Of a stretch of 64,000 nucleotides of DNA, positions 1-8,374 are shown one piece after another; the stretch's first letter is position 1; each line of letters opens with the position of its first letter. This stretch comes from UBA4615 sp044368415. Its GTDB lineage: Bacteria; Pseudomonadota; Gammaproteobacteria; Burkholderiales; Burkholderiaceae_E. Location of the stretch: positions 1 through 64,000 of the forward strand of contig JBIPLJ010000010.1 in NCBI GenBank assembly GCA_044368415.1, read 5' to 3'. Under the pieces are notes generated by a model. That model saw nothing but the letters and a program-made list of their open reading frames with translations, had not been told where the DNA came from and searched no databases. The position numbers and the translations under genes were made by a program.

Positions 1-1157
1 TGGTGCCCACGCCGGTCGTCTACTTCGCGACGGTGCTGACCGGCTGCGGCTCGGGCGTCGCGGTCACCGGCAGCCACAACCCGCCGGAGTACAACGGCCT
101 GAAGATGATGCTCGGCGGCGCGACGCTGTACGGCGACGCGATCCGCGGGCTGTACGACGCCATCGTGGCGCCTGGCTTCGAGGGGCGCCTTGCAGGCCTT
201 GCCCGCGGCAAGGTCGTGTTTCGCGACGTCACCGGCGAGTACTTGGCGAAGATCGTGGGCGACGTCAAGCTCGCGCGCCCGATGAAGATCGTGATCGACT
301 GTGGCAACGGCGTGGCCGGCGCGCTCGCCCCGCAGCTCTTCGAGTCGCTCGGCTGCACGGTCGACGGCCTCTTCACCGAGGTTGACGGCACCTTCCCGAA
401 CCACCATCCGGACCCGGCCCACCCCGAGAACCTCGAGGACCTGGCGCGTCGACTGGCCGAGACCGACGCCGAGATCGGCCTGGCCTTCGATGGCGACGGC
501 GACCGGCTCGGCGTGGTCACCAAGTCCGGCAAGATCATCTGGCCCGACCGCCAGCTGATGCTCTACGCCAAGGACGTGCTCGCCGCGCGCCCGGGTGGCC
601 AGATCATCTACGACGTGAAGTGCACGCGGAACCTCGCCCCCTGGATACGCGAGCATGGCGGCGTGCCTCTGATGTGGCGCACCGGGCACTCGCTGATCAA
701 GGCGAAGCTCAAGGAGACCGGCGCGCCGCTGGCCGGCGAGATGAGCGGCCATGTGTTCTTCAACGACCGTTGGTACGGCTTCGACGACGGGCTCTACACC
801 GGCGCGCGGCTGCTCGAGATCCTCGCACGGGTCGCCGATCCGAGCGCGCTGCTCGAGGCGCTGCCCGACGCGTCGGCCACGCCCGAGCTGCACATCAAGA
901 CCGCCGAGGGCGAGAACTTCCGGCTGGTCGAGGCGCTGCAGAAGAACGCGAAGTTCGAGGGGGCCACCGAGGTGATCACCATCGACGGCGTGCGGGTCGA
1001 GTACCCGGACGGCTTCGGCCTGGCGCGGCCGTCGAACACGACGCCTGTGGTGGTGACGCGCTTCGAGGCCGAGACGCCCGAGGCCCTCGATCGCATCCAG
1101 AAGGCCTTCCGGGCGGCCATCCTCGCGGTCGCACCCGACGCCCAGATTCCGTTCTGA
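1..1157 (+). CDS. Phosphomannomutase/phosphoglucomutase, 5'-truncated by the window edge
   Basis: Alpha-D-phosphohexomutase that interconverts hexose 6- and 1-phosphates and so feeds LPS or exopolysaccharide sugar nucleotides in the cytosol. The first complete codon is at position 3. The visible part already contains the phosphoserine loop TGSHNPPEYNG near its start and the Mg-binding loop DGDGDR about residue 165. The sugar-binding motif GEMSGH (about residue 248) and the C-terminal phosphate-binding part follow. Homologues carry about 75 residues before this point, so the true start lies left of the window; the GTG at position 3 is not the start. Whether the enzyme is manB-, algC- or pgm-like in preference cannot be decided. 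The next gene, waaA, is also an LPS-assembly gene, which fits a cell-envelope role. Confidence 0.93.
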   Translation, partial: VPTPVVYFATVLTGCGSGVAVTGSHNPPEYNGLKMMLGGATLYGDAIRGLYDAIVAPGFEGRLAGLARGKVVFRDVTGEYLAKIVGDVKLARPMKIVIDCGNGVAGALAPQLFESLGCTVDGLFTEVDGTFPNHHPDPAHPENLEDLARRLAETDAEIGLAFDGDGDRLGVVTKSGKIIWPDRQLMLYAKDVLAARPGGQIIYDVKCTRNLAPWIREHGGVPLMWRTGHSLIKAKLKETGAPLAGEMSGHVFFNDRWYGFDDGLYTGARLLEILARVADPSALLEALPDASATPELHIKTAEGENFRLVEALQKNAKFEGATEVITIDGVRVEYPDGFGLARPSNTTPVVVTRFEAETPEALDRIQKAFRAAILAVAPDAQIPF

Positions 1158-1163
1158 CCGGCG

Positions 1164-1198
1164 CGCCGGGCCCCCGGACCCCGTAACAGGGCCCGGCG
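1164..1198 (+). terminator. Strong GC hairpin after the phosphohexomutase
   Basis: CGCCGGGCCC at 1164-1173 pairs perfectly with GGGCCCGGCG at 1189-1198 across a 15-nt loop. No T-run follows, so it would be a non-canonical terminator or an mRNA-stabilising hairpin separating this gene from waaA. Confidence 0.45.
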
Positions 1199-1208
1199 GT
1201 CGCTCGCG

Positions 1209-1214
1209 TATGAT
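1209..1214 (+). promoter_or_regulatory. -10 hexamer TATGAT, leaderless-type promoter of waaA
   Basis: TATGAT ends 6 nt before the GTG start at 1221, so a transcript starting at the usual distance would begin at or next to the start codon. No convincing -35 is visible, and no Shine-Dalgarno sequence fits in the gap. Confidence 0.4.
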
Positions 1215-1220
1215 CCGCGC

Positions 1221-2516
1221 GTGCGACTCCTGTACTCGCTCGGCTGGCTGCTCGCGACACCGCTGGTGCTCGCCTACCTGCTGTGGCGCTCGCGTCGGCA
1301 GCCTGCCTACCGCAACCACTGGGGTGAGCGTTTCGGGCTGTTCGCACGCCGCGCCGATGATGTGCCGCTGATCTGGATCCACGCGGTGTCGGTGGGCGAG
1401 ACGCGTGCCGCGCAGCCGCTGGTACGCGCGCTGGCTGATGCCCATCCGGGCGCCCGGATCCTGCTCACTTGCATGACGCCGACCGGCCGCGAGACTGCGC
1501 GCGAACTGTATGCGAAGCCGCTCGGCGAGCGCTTTCTCCAGGCCTATCTGCCCTACGACGGGTTCGGTGCGCCGGGCCGTTTCCTGGCCGCCTGGCGCCC
1601 CACGTTCGGGCTGCTGATGGAGACCGAGCTGTGGCCGAACCTGATGGCCTCGGCCGAGCGCGCGAACGTGCCGGTGGCCTTGGTCAGCGCGCGGCTGTCC
1701 GAGCGCTCGCTGGTTCGCGGGCTACGCCAGCGGGCCCTTTTCGAGCCCGCTGTGCGGCGGCTGTCGGCGGTGCTCGCGCAGTCTCCGGGCGACGCCGAGC
1801 GGATCGCGCGCCTCGGGCGCGAGGTCGACGCGGTCACCGGCAACTTGAAATTCGACAACGCGCCGGCCCCCGGGCTGCTGGCCATGGGGCGTGGCTGGCG
1901 CGCGCGGATCCGCCGGCCGGTGATCGTCGCCGCGAGCACCCGCGACGGCGAGGAGGCGATGCTCTTCGATGCCTGGCGACGGCTCGCGGCGCGGGTGCCC
2001 GGGCGCCCGCTGCTAGCGATCGTGCCGCGGCATCCGCAGCGCTTCGACGAGGTGGCGCGGGCGCTGCGCGAGAACGGGGCGGCGCTCGTGCGCCGTGCGG
2101 CGCTCGACGACCCGGCGATCGACTGGTGGGGCGTCGACGTGCTGCTGGGCGACTCGATGGGCGAGATGGATGCCTGGTACGGGCTTGCGCGCTGCGCGGT
2201 GATCGGCGGCTCGCTTGCACCCTTCGGCTCGCAGAACCTGATCGAGGCCTGCGCGGCCGGCTGCCCGGTGATCGTGGGCCCGAGCACCTTCAACTTCGCC
2301 GAGGCCGCCGAGCAGGCTGTTGGCGTGGGCGCGGCGGTCCGCGTGGCGGATGCGCAGGCCGCGGTCGCCGAGGCGCTGCGGCTGCTGGCGGATGAGCCGG
2401 CGGCAGCGGCGATGGGGGAGGCCGGTGCGCACTTCGCCGCCGCGCATCGCGGCGCGACCCGACGCACGCTGGCGGCGCTGGCGCCGATGCTGGCGAGGAT
2501 CCCGACCTCGAAGTGA
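1221..2516 (+). CDS. waaA: 3-deoxy-D-manno-octulosonic acid transferase
   Basis: Inner-membrane-anchored GT30 glycosyltransferase that adds Kdo from CMP-Kdo to the lipid A precursor. At 431 aa it has the usual length. An N-terminal hydrophobic segment (LLYSLGWLLATPLVLAYLLW) is followed by the family motifs IWIHAVSVGE (about residue 50), TGRETA, and METELWPN (about residue 133). The C-terminal Rossmann half carries the conserved GGSLAPFGSQN and EAAEQA stretches near residues 330-380. The GTG start at 1221 is chosen because it directly precedes the membrane anchor and sits just behind a -10 element. It converges on the tolC gene, with a 35-bp tandem repeat in between. Confidence 0.95.
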   Translation: MRLLYSLGWLLATPLVLAYLLWRSRRQPAYRNHWGERFGLFARRADDVPLIWIHAVSVGETRAAQPLVRALADAHPGARILLTCMTPTGRETARELYAKPLGERFLQAYLPYDGFGAPGRFLAAWRPTFGLLMETELWPNLMASAERANVPVALVSARLSERSLVRGLRQRALFEPAVRRLSAVLAQSPGDAERIARLGREVDAVTGNLKFDNAPAPGLLAMGRGWRARIRRPVIVAASTRDGEEAMLFDAWRRLAARVPGRPLLAIVPRHPQRFDEVARALRENGAALVRRAALDDPAIDWWGVDVLLGDSMGEMDAWYGLARCAVIGGSLAPFGSQNLIEACAAGCPVIVGPSTFNFAEAAEQAVGVGAAVRVADAQAAVAEALRLLADEPAAAAMGEAGAHFAAAHRGATRRTLAALAPMLARIPTSK

Positions 2517-2521
2517 GGCCG

Positions 2522-2685
2522 GGGTCGCGCCGCTCACCGCGGCACCGATGAGACGAGGGTCGCGCCGCTCACCGCGGCGCCGATGAGACGAGGGTCGCGC
2601 CGCTCACCGCGGCGCCGATGAGACGAGGGTCGCGCCGCTCACCGCGGCGCCGATGAGACGAGGGTTGCGCCGCTCACCGCGGCGC
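2522..2685. repeat. 35-bp tandem repeat, four full copies plus a partial copy, each containing a hairpin
   Basis: Units begin at 2522, 2557, 2592, 2627 and 2662 (partial). Each contains GCGCCGC-TCACC-GCGGCGC, a perfect 7-bp stem with a 5-nt loop; the first copy has one stem mismatch. The array lies between the convergent genes waaA and tolC, and its end overlaps the last codons of tolC. It could act as a bidirectional terminator or simply be an expanded repeat. Confidence 0.9.
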
Positions 2686-4173
2686 GACGGGCTGCGAGGC
2701 GCGCCCTCCGCGCACCGCGGGCGCCCCGCCGATGCCCGGCCGAGCCGGCGGCGCAAGGCCCGGGGTGCCGCCGGCCGGGGCGCCGGGGGCCGGCGACGCG
2801 GTGCCGCCAGGGAGGGTGGGCGCGGGCGCGGGCTGCGCCGGCGGACGCGGCACCTCGAGCAGCGCGTTGACCAGCGCGATGTCACTCTCTGTCAGGTCCC
2901 CGGCGGTGTTGCGCAGGCGCAGGCCGTTGAGCAGCACGTCGTAGCGCGCGCGCGCCAGGTCGCGCTGGGTCGAGAACAGCTGCTGCGCGGCATTGAGCAC
3001 GTCGATGTTGATGCGCACGCCCACCTGATAACCGAGCTGGTTCGACTCCAGTGCAAGCTGGCTCGAGCGCTCCGCTGCGGTCAGCGCGCGCACCTGCTCG
3101 AGGCCGCTCTTGACGCCCAGGAAGGTTTGGCGGGCCGCCTGCTCGGCGGTGCGCCGTGCGTTCTCCAGGTCGAATTGCGACTTGTCCTGCAGCGCGATCG
3201 CCTCGCGCACCCGCGAGTCCACCGCACCGCCCGTGTAGAGCGGCATCGCGAACTGCAGGCCGACCTGCGCGCTCTGCGAGCGGATACCAACCGCGGCCAG
3301 CGAGGTCGCACCGTTCGCGCTGCGCCCGGCGTTGGCCTGCGTCACCAGGTCGAGGGTCGGATAGTGGCCGAAGCGCTGCCGCTCGATCTCGCGCCGGGCG
3401 ATCTCGCCGGACAGCTCGGCCTGGCGCACCTGATAGTTCTGGGCCCGCGCGATCGAGGCCCACTCGCCTTCGCGCTCGGCCTCGGGCGCCTTGACCTCGA
3501 CGTCGCGCCGCAAGGTGTGCAGGTCGGTGGCGGGTCGGCCGATCAGCTGAGCGAGGAGGGCGCGCCGCACCTCGAGGTCGTTCTCGAACGACACCTCCTG
3601 CGCACGGGTCAGGTCCAGGCGGGCCTGCGCCTCCTGCTGGTCGGTGATGGTCGCGGTGCCGACCTCGAAGTTGCGCCGGGCCGAGGCGAACTGCTCACCG
3701 ATCGCCTGCTTCTGCGCCTGCACCACCGCCAGGCTGTCCTGCGCGGCTAGCACGTCGAAGTAGGCCTGCGACACGCGCAGGATCAGATCCTGGCGGGCCT
3801 GGGCGAGCTGGGCCTCGACGACCTGCACCGACAGCTCGGACTGGCGCACCACCTCGCGGCTGGCCGGCCGATACACCGGCACTGAGGCCAGCACACCGAG
3901 GGACTGCGCGTCCCAGTCGCGGGTCCGCGCGACGCTGGTGTCGAGCACGTTGAAGGTGCCGCTGGCGGTTGCGTTCACCGTCGGTTTGAGCGCCGCCTGC
4001 GCCTGCGGCACACGTTCCTGGGTCGCGGCGAGCTGCGCGCGGGCGCTGGCCACCACCGGATCGATCTCGGTGGCCGCCTTGATCACGTCCATCAGGTCCA
4101 TCGCCGCGGTGGCTGGCCCGGCGTGCGCCGCGAAGGCGGCGGCGAGTGCGACGCAGAGGAGTCGGCGGTTCAT
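2674..4173 (-). CDS. TolC family outer membrane efflux protein
   Basis: Trimeric outer-membrane channel that completes tripartite efflux pumps or type I secretion. The 499-aa protein starts with a clear Sec signal peptide (about residues 1-23, ending GPATA). Two OEP repeats follow, with the typical long coiled-coil segments such as SQAYFDVLAAQDSL and VGTATITDQQEAQARLDLTRAQ. The last roughly 60 residues are a Pro/Ala/Gly-rich tail, longer than in E. coli TolC and probably periplasmic and disordered. It is the last gene of the minus-strand series that starts with tetR and the RND pump, 37 bp behind the rhodanese gene. A pcm-like/rhodanese/tolC order next to waaA is common in Betaproteobacteria. 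Confidence 0.93.
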   Translation of the reverse strand: MNRRLLCVALAAAFAAHAGPATAAMDLMDVIKAATEIDPVVASARAQLAATQERVPQAQAALKPTVNATASGTFNVLDTSVARTRDWDAQSLGVLASVPVYRPASREVVRQSELSVQVVEAQLAQARQDLILRVSQAYFDVLAAQDSLAVVQAQKQAIGEQFASARRNFEVGTATITDQQEAQARLDLTRAQEVSFENDLEVRRALLAQLIGRPATDLHTLRRDVEVKAPEAEREGEWASIARAQNYQVRQAELSGEIARREIERQRFGHYPTLDLVTQANAGRSANGATSLAAVGIRSQSAQVGLQFAMPLYTGGAVDSRVREAIALQDKSQFDLENARRTAEQAARQTFLGVKSGLEQVRALTAAERSSQLALESNQLGYQVGVRINIDVLNAAQQLFSTQRDLARARYDVLLNGLRLRNTAGDLTESDIALVNALLEVPRPPAQPAPAPTLPGGTASPAPGAPAGGTPGLAPPARPGIGGAPAVRGGRASQPVAPR

Positions 4174-4210
4174 GTCGAGGAGGCTCCGGGAGGCGAGGGC
4201 GGCTGTTGTG

Positions 4211-4534
4211 TCAGTAGGTCGGGCTGGATGGGTCGACCTGTCGGGACCAGGCGTCGATGCCGCCCGTCAGGTTCCAGACATCGGAGAATCCGCGCCGCTC
4301 GAGGTAGCCGGCCACTTGCAGGCTGCGCATGCCGTGGTGGCACAGGCAGACCACCGGGCGCGCTGCGTCGAGCTCGTCGGCGCGCGTGGTGATCTGGCCC
4401 ATCGGGATCGCTACCGAACCGGGTAGCGCGACTGTCGCGACCTCCCACGGCTCGCGTACGTCGAGCACCAGCGGCGCCGGGCGCGAGGCGTCGGTGAGCC
4501 AGGCGGCGAGATCGGGCGCGGACAAGGTCTGCAT
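4211..4534 (-). CDS. Rhodanese-like domain protein
   Basis: Single-domain rhodanese of 107 aa, a likely cytosolic sulfurtransferase or persulfide carrier. The active-site loop CHHGMRS lies at residues 65-71 and gives the catalytic Cys65 with the standard CxxxxR[ST] geometry. The N-terminal DVREPWE and C-terminal LTGGIDAW motifs are also present. The start at 4534 (MQTLSAPDLAAWL) fits the domain boundary; longer readings of this frame run into the preceding gene. It lies 17 bp behind the pcm-like gene and 37 bp before tolC, so co-transcription is likely. Its physiological sulfur acceptor cannot be inferred. Confidence 0.9.
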   Translation of the reverse strand: MQTLSAPDLAAWLTDASRPAPLVLDVREPWEVATVALPGSVAIPMGQITTRADELDAARPVVCLCHHGMRSLQVAGYLERRGFSDVWNLTGGIDAWSRQVDPSSPTY

Positions 4535-4551
4535 GTGTGCCGGTCCCGCGC

Positions 4552-5220
4552 TCAGAAGCGGAATGTGCTGCGTCCGACGAAGCCGCGCAGCGGGCGCGCC
4601 ACGGTCTCGAACAGCATCCGCGTCGTGAACCCGCCGCCCTGCGCGCGGCTCACGAGCTCGGCGTGCATCACCGGCTCGCCGCCGACGATGGCGGCCAGAC
4701 GCCCGCCGACGTTGAGCTTGGCGAGCAGGCGCTCGGGGACGAGCGGCACCGAGCCGGACAGCACGATCACGTCGTACGAGGGCAGGTTGCCATTCGGATC
4801 GGCGCCGTCGGCCTGGCGCACGGTGGCGTTGGTGACACCGGCCCGCGTGAGGTTCTCGGTCGCAAAGCGCGCGAGCGCGGCATCGATCTCCAGCGTGTCG
4901 ACATGCCGGGCCCGATGCGCCAGCAGCGCCGCCATGTGCCCGGAGCCCGCGCCGATCTCCAACACCGACTCGTGGCGCCGCACGCCGAGCTCCTGCAGGA
5001 TCCGCGCTTCGACCTTGGGGGCGAGCATGAACTCGCCGGTCGGCTGGCCGCCGACGCACAGCGGCACCTCCATGTCGACAAAGGCCATGCCCCGGTAGAC
5101 CGGCGGCACGAAGTCCTCGCGGTGCACGACCGACAGCAGGTCGAGCACGTCCTGGTCGAGCACGTTCCACGGCCGGATCTGCTGCTCGATCATGTTGAAG
5201 CGGGCGTGTTCGATGTCCAT
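4552..5220 (-). CDS. Protein-L-isoaspartate O-methyltransferase family protein
   Basis: SAM-dependent methyltransferase of the PCMT family, 222 aa. The SAM-binding motif LEIGAGSGHMAALLA is at about residues 87-101, with the post-I acidic TLEID and YDVIVLSGSVP further on. The N-terminal half retains the PCMT-like segments REDFVPPVYR and MEVPLCVGGQPTGEFMLAP. The canonical PCMT stretch (usually QTIS) is changed to QPTGEFM, as in the betaproteobacterial paralogue beside rhodanese and tolC. Genuine isoaspartate repair is therefore uncertain. Its start is 19 bp downstream of the RND stop and is preceded by AAGGA, and a TAGAAT -10 lies in the 3' end of the RND gene. Confidence 0.85.
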   Translation of the reverse strand: MDIEHARFNMIEQQIRPWNVLDQDVLDLLSVVHREDFVPPVYRGMAFVDMEVPLCVGGQPTGEFMLAPKVEARILQELGVRRHESVLEIGAGSGHMAALLAHRARHVDTLEIDAALARFATENLTRAGVTNATVRQADGADPNGNLPSYDVIVLSGSVPLVPERLLAKLNVGGRLAAIVGGEPVMHAELVSRAQGGGFTTRMLFETVARPLRGFVGRSTFRF

Positions 5221-5239
5221 CGCGGGGAGTCCTTTTGCG

Positions 5240-8200
5240 TCAGGCCGAAGGCTGCGATTCTACCGGCTCGCCTGTACGCCCACCGCCGATGCGGGCCGCC
5301 AGGTCGTCGAGCAAGGTGTACAGCACGGGGACCACCAGCAGGGTCAGAAGGGTCGAGGCGATCACGCCGCCGATCACCGCGTGCGCCATCGGCGCGCGCT
5401 GCTCGGCGCCTTCGGTCGTGGAGATCGCCAGCGGCAGCATGCCGAAGACCATCGCCAGAGTCGTCATCAGGATCGGGCGCAGGCGGATCTCGGCGGCGGC
5501 GAGCAGCGCCTGTGCGCGGTCCATGCCCGCGCGGCGCTGCTGGTTCGCGAAGTCGATCAACAGGATCGCGTTCTTCGTGACCAGGCCCATCAGCATGATG
5601 AAGCCGATCACCGAGAACATGTTCAGCGTCGAGCGCCAGGCGAGCAGCGCGGCCATCACGCCGATCAGCGACAGCGGCAGCGACACCATGATCGCCACCG
5701 GCTGGATGAAGCTGCGGAACTGCGAGGCGAGGATCATGTAGATGAACACTACCGCGAGCAGCAGCGCCTGCAGTGCGAAGCCGAAGCTCTCCTGCATGTC
5801 CTTGGTGGCGCCGCCGGTGACAAACGCATAGCCGGGTGGCAGCGTCACGGTCTTCAGGCGCTTCTGGATCTCGAGGCCGACCGTGCCCGGCGCGGCGCCG
5901 TAAACGTTGGCGGTGATCGCAATCTCGCGAGTCAGATTTTTGCGGTTGATCTGGGTCGGGCCCACGGAGGCCACGAGCTTCGCAACCTGGCGCAGCGGCA
6001 CCATCCGCGGTGCGCCGTCGGCATCGGGCAGCACGGAGGCGACGGTCAGCCGCGAGAGGTCCTCGACGTCGCGCCGGCCCTCGAGCGGCAACCGGATGCG
6101 CACGTCGTAGTTCTCGTCGTCGGGCGCCTTCCAGGTGCTCGCCACCTCGCCTGCGAGCAGCGGGCGCAGCGCGCCGCCCACCTGTACGATGCCCACGCCG
6201 AGGTCCGAGGCCAGCGCACGGTCGATCTCGACCGCAATCGTCGGCTTGGCGGGCTTGGAGCTGGTGTCCAGGTCGACGACGCCCGGGACCTGCCGCATCT
6301 CGGCCAACGCGAGCGCGGCGAGCGACTCGAGCTGGTTCTGGTCAGGGCCCTGGACGCTGACCTCGATCTGCTTGTTGCCGAAGGTGCTGAACACGCCGAG
6401 GTTGGTGATGGTGATGCCCGCCACGCGCTCGATGCGCTCGCGCACCGGCGCCACCAGCTGCTTGACCGAGCGTGTGCGCTCCTTGCGGTCCTTGAGCCTC
6501 ACGAACACCGTCGCGTAGTTCTTGCCCTGGGTGGCGCCGGTGTTCACCGTCGCGTAGGTGAACACCACCTCGGGGAACTCGCGAAGTCCGGCGTCGACCT
6601 GGCGCGCCTTGTCGGCGGTGAGCTCGAGCGAGGAGCCGACCGGCGTGTAGAACTGCAGGTACATCTCGTTGTTGTCGGGCTGTGGGACGAACTCCGAGCC
6701 GATCGAGCGGGCCATCGCGAGCGCCGCCACCAGCGTGAGGGCGGCGCCGCCGATCGTCGTCCAGCGGTTCGCCAGGCCCCAGCGCAGCACCGCGACATAG
6801 CCGTCCTCGAGCCGGCGCATCACGCGCTCGAAGCCGCGTAGCAGGCGGGCCACCGGCCCCGTCCCACGGGCGCCTTCGGCGTCCGGGTCCGGCCACACCG
6901 CCGAGAGCATCGGGTCGAGCGTGAAGCTGATGAACATCGACAGCATCACCGCGAAGGCCACGGTCACGCCGAACTGCTTGAAGAACTTGCCGATGATGCC
7001 GCCCATGAAGCCAACGGGCAGGAACACCGCGACGATGGTGAACGTGGTCGCGGTCACCGCCAGGCCGATCTCGGCGGTGCCCTCGAGCGCGGCCAGGCGA
7101 TGGTGCTTGCCCATCGCCTGGTGGCGCACGATGTTCTCGCGCACGACGATCGCGTCGTCGATCAGCAGGCCCACACAGATCGAAAGCGCGAGCAGGGTCA
7201 CCAGGTTGATGGTGAAGCCCATCGCGTACATCACGAGGAAGGTGCCGATCAGCGAGATCGGCAGCGTCAGGCCCGTGATGACCGTCGAGCGCCACGAGGA
7301 CAGGAAGAGGAACACGATCACGACCGTGAGGATTGCGCCCTCGACGATGTTGCGCTGCACGCCCTTGACCGAGTTGCGGATCGAGGTCGACTGGTCGCGC
7401 ACCACGCCGAGCTTCACGTCGGCGGGCAGCTGCTTCTGAAGTTCAGTGGCGAGCCGCCGCACGTTGTCCACCACCTCGATGGTGTTCTCGCCCTGCGCCT
7501 TGACCACGTCGAGCGAGATCGCGCGCTGGCCGTCGACCGTAGCGAGCGACTCGCGCTCCTCCTGGCCGTCGACCACGCGGGCCACCTGCCCGAGGTAAAC
7601 CGGCTGGCTGCCGCGTCGAGCAACCACGATGCGCTCGAAGTCGGCCACCGACTTCAGGCGCCCGCGAATCTGCACCGACTGCTCGCGCTCGCGGGTGACG
7701 ATGCTGCCGGCGGGCAGCTCCTGGTTCTCGCTGCGTACCGCGGTGAGGACCTGGTCGACGCCGACCTTCAGCGCCTCCATCTCGGCCGGGCGCAGCACGA
7801 TCTGGACCTCGCGCCGCACGCCGCCGACCACCGTCACACGGCCCACGCCGCGGGCGTTCTCGATGCGGCGCTTGACCACCTGCTCGGCGAGCGTGGTGAG
7901 CTCGCGCGCGTCGCGGGTCGGGGACTGCACCGCGAGCGAGATCACCGGCTGGTCGTCCGGGTTGAAGCGCGAGACGATCGGCTCCTTGACCTCCTTCTTG
8001 AAGGACGCACGCACCAGCGCGACCTTCTCGCGGACGTCCTGCGCGGCGCGTGCGGGCTCGGTGACGAGGTCGAACTCGACGATCACCACCGAGACGCCCT
8101 CGTACGAGCGCGAGGACACTCGGTTGATGCCGCTGACGGTGTTGACCTGCTCCTCGATCCTGCGGGTCACGTCGGACTCGACGATCTCGGGCGAGGCGCC

Positions 8201-8356
8201 CGGATACTCGGTCTGCACGACCACCACCGGGAAGCTGACGTCCGGGAACTGGTCGACCGCGAGGCGGTTGTACGAGAACAGCCCGAGCACGACGAAGGCG
8301 AGCATCATCATGGTCGCCAGCACCGGGTTGGCGATCGAGATCCGGGTGAACCACAT
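5240..8356 (-). CDS. Efflux RND transporter permease, HAE1/AcrB type
   Basis: Proton-driven inner-membrane pump of 1038 aa, the usual HAE1 length. It has the N-terminal TM1 (VLATMMMLAFVVLGLFSY), the first periplasmic porter loop beginning with PGASPEIVESDV, and the TM4 proton relay LLIDDAIVVRENI at about residue 405. The second half repeats this layout and ends with LVTKNAILLIDFANQQRR and further TM helices. It is encoded between its adaptor (stop 18 bp upstream) and the pcm-like gene. With the adaptor and the TolC downstream it would make a full tripartite pump. The substrate cannot be predicted, but TetR control suggests induction by a toxic compound. Confidence 0.94.
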   Translation of the reverse strand: MWFTRISIANPVLATMMMLAFVVLGLFSYNRLAVDQFPDVSFPVVVVQTEYPGASPEIVESDVTRRIEEQVNTVSGINRVSSRSYEGVSVVIVEFDLVTEPARAAQDVREKVALVRASFKKEVKEPIVSRFNPDDQPVISLAVQSPTRDARELTTLAEQVVKRRIENARGVGRVTVVGGVRREVQIVLRPAEMEALKVGVDQVLTAVRSENQELPAGSIVTREREQSVQIRGRLKSVADFERIVVARRGSQPVYLGQVARVVDGQEERESLATVDGQRAISLDVVKAQGENTIEVVDNVRRLATELQKQLPADVKLGVVRDQSTSIRNSVKGVQRNIVEGAILTVVIVFLFLSSWRSTVITGLTLPISLIGTFLVMYAMGFTINLVTLLALSICVGLLIDDAIVVRENIVRHQAMGKHHRLAALEGTAEIGLAVTATTFTIVAVFLPVGFMGGIIGKFFKQFGVTVAFAVMLSMFISFTLDPMLSAVWPDPDAEGARGTGPVARLLRGFERVMRRLEDGYVAVLRWGLANRWTTIGGAALTLVAALAMARSIGSEFVPQPDNNEMYLQFYTPVGSSLELTADKARQVDAGLREFPEVVFTYATVNTGATQGKNYATVFVRLKDRKERTRSVKQLVAPVRERIERVAGITITNLGVFSTFGNKQIEVSVQGPDQNQLESLAALALAEMRQVPGVVDLDTSSKPAKPTIAVEIDRALASDLGVGIVQVGGALRPLLAGEVASTWKAPDDENYDVRIRLPLEGRRDVEDLSRLTVASVLPDADGAPRMVPLRQVAKLVASVGPTQINRKNLTREIAITANVYGAAPGTVGLEIQKRLKTVTLPPGYAFVTGGATKDMQESFGFALQALLLAVVFIYMILASQFRSFIQPVAIMVSLPLSLIGVMAALLAWRSTLNMFSVIGFIMLMGLVTKNAILLIDFANQQRRAGMDRAQALLAAAEIRLRPILMTTLAMVFGMLPLAISTTEGAEQRAPMAHAVIGGVIASTLLTLLVVPVLYTLLDDLAARIGGGRTGEPVESQPSA
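5257..5262 (-). promoter_or_regulatory. Internal -10 hexamer TAGAAT before the pcm-like gene
   Basis: TAGAAT (minus strand) lies at the very end of the RND gene, about 36 nt before the pcm-like start codon, with an AAGGA ribosome-binding site between them. It could give the pcm-like/rhodanese/tolC genes expression independent of TetR. No clear -35. Confidence 0.35.
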
Positions 8357-8374
8357 GTCGGTACGCGACCCTGT

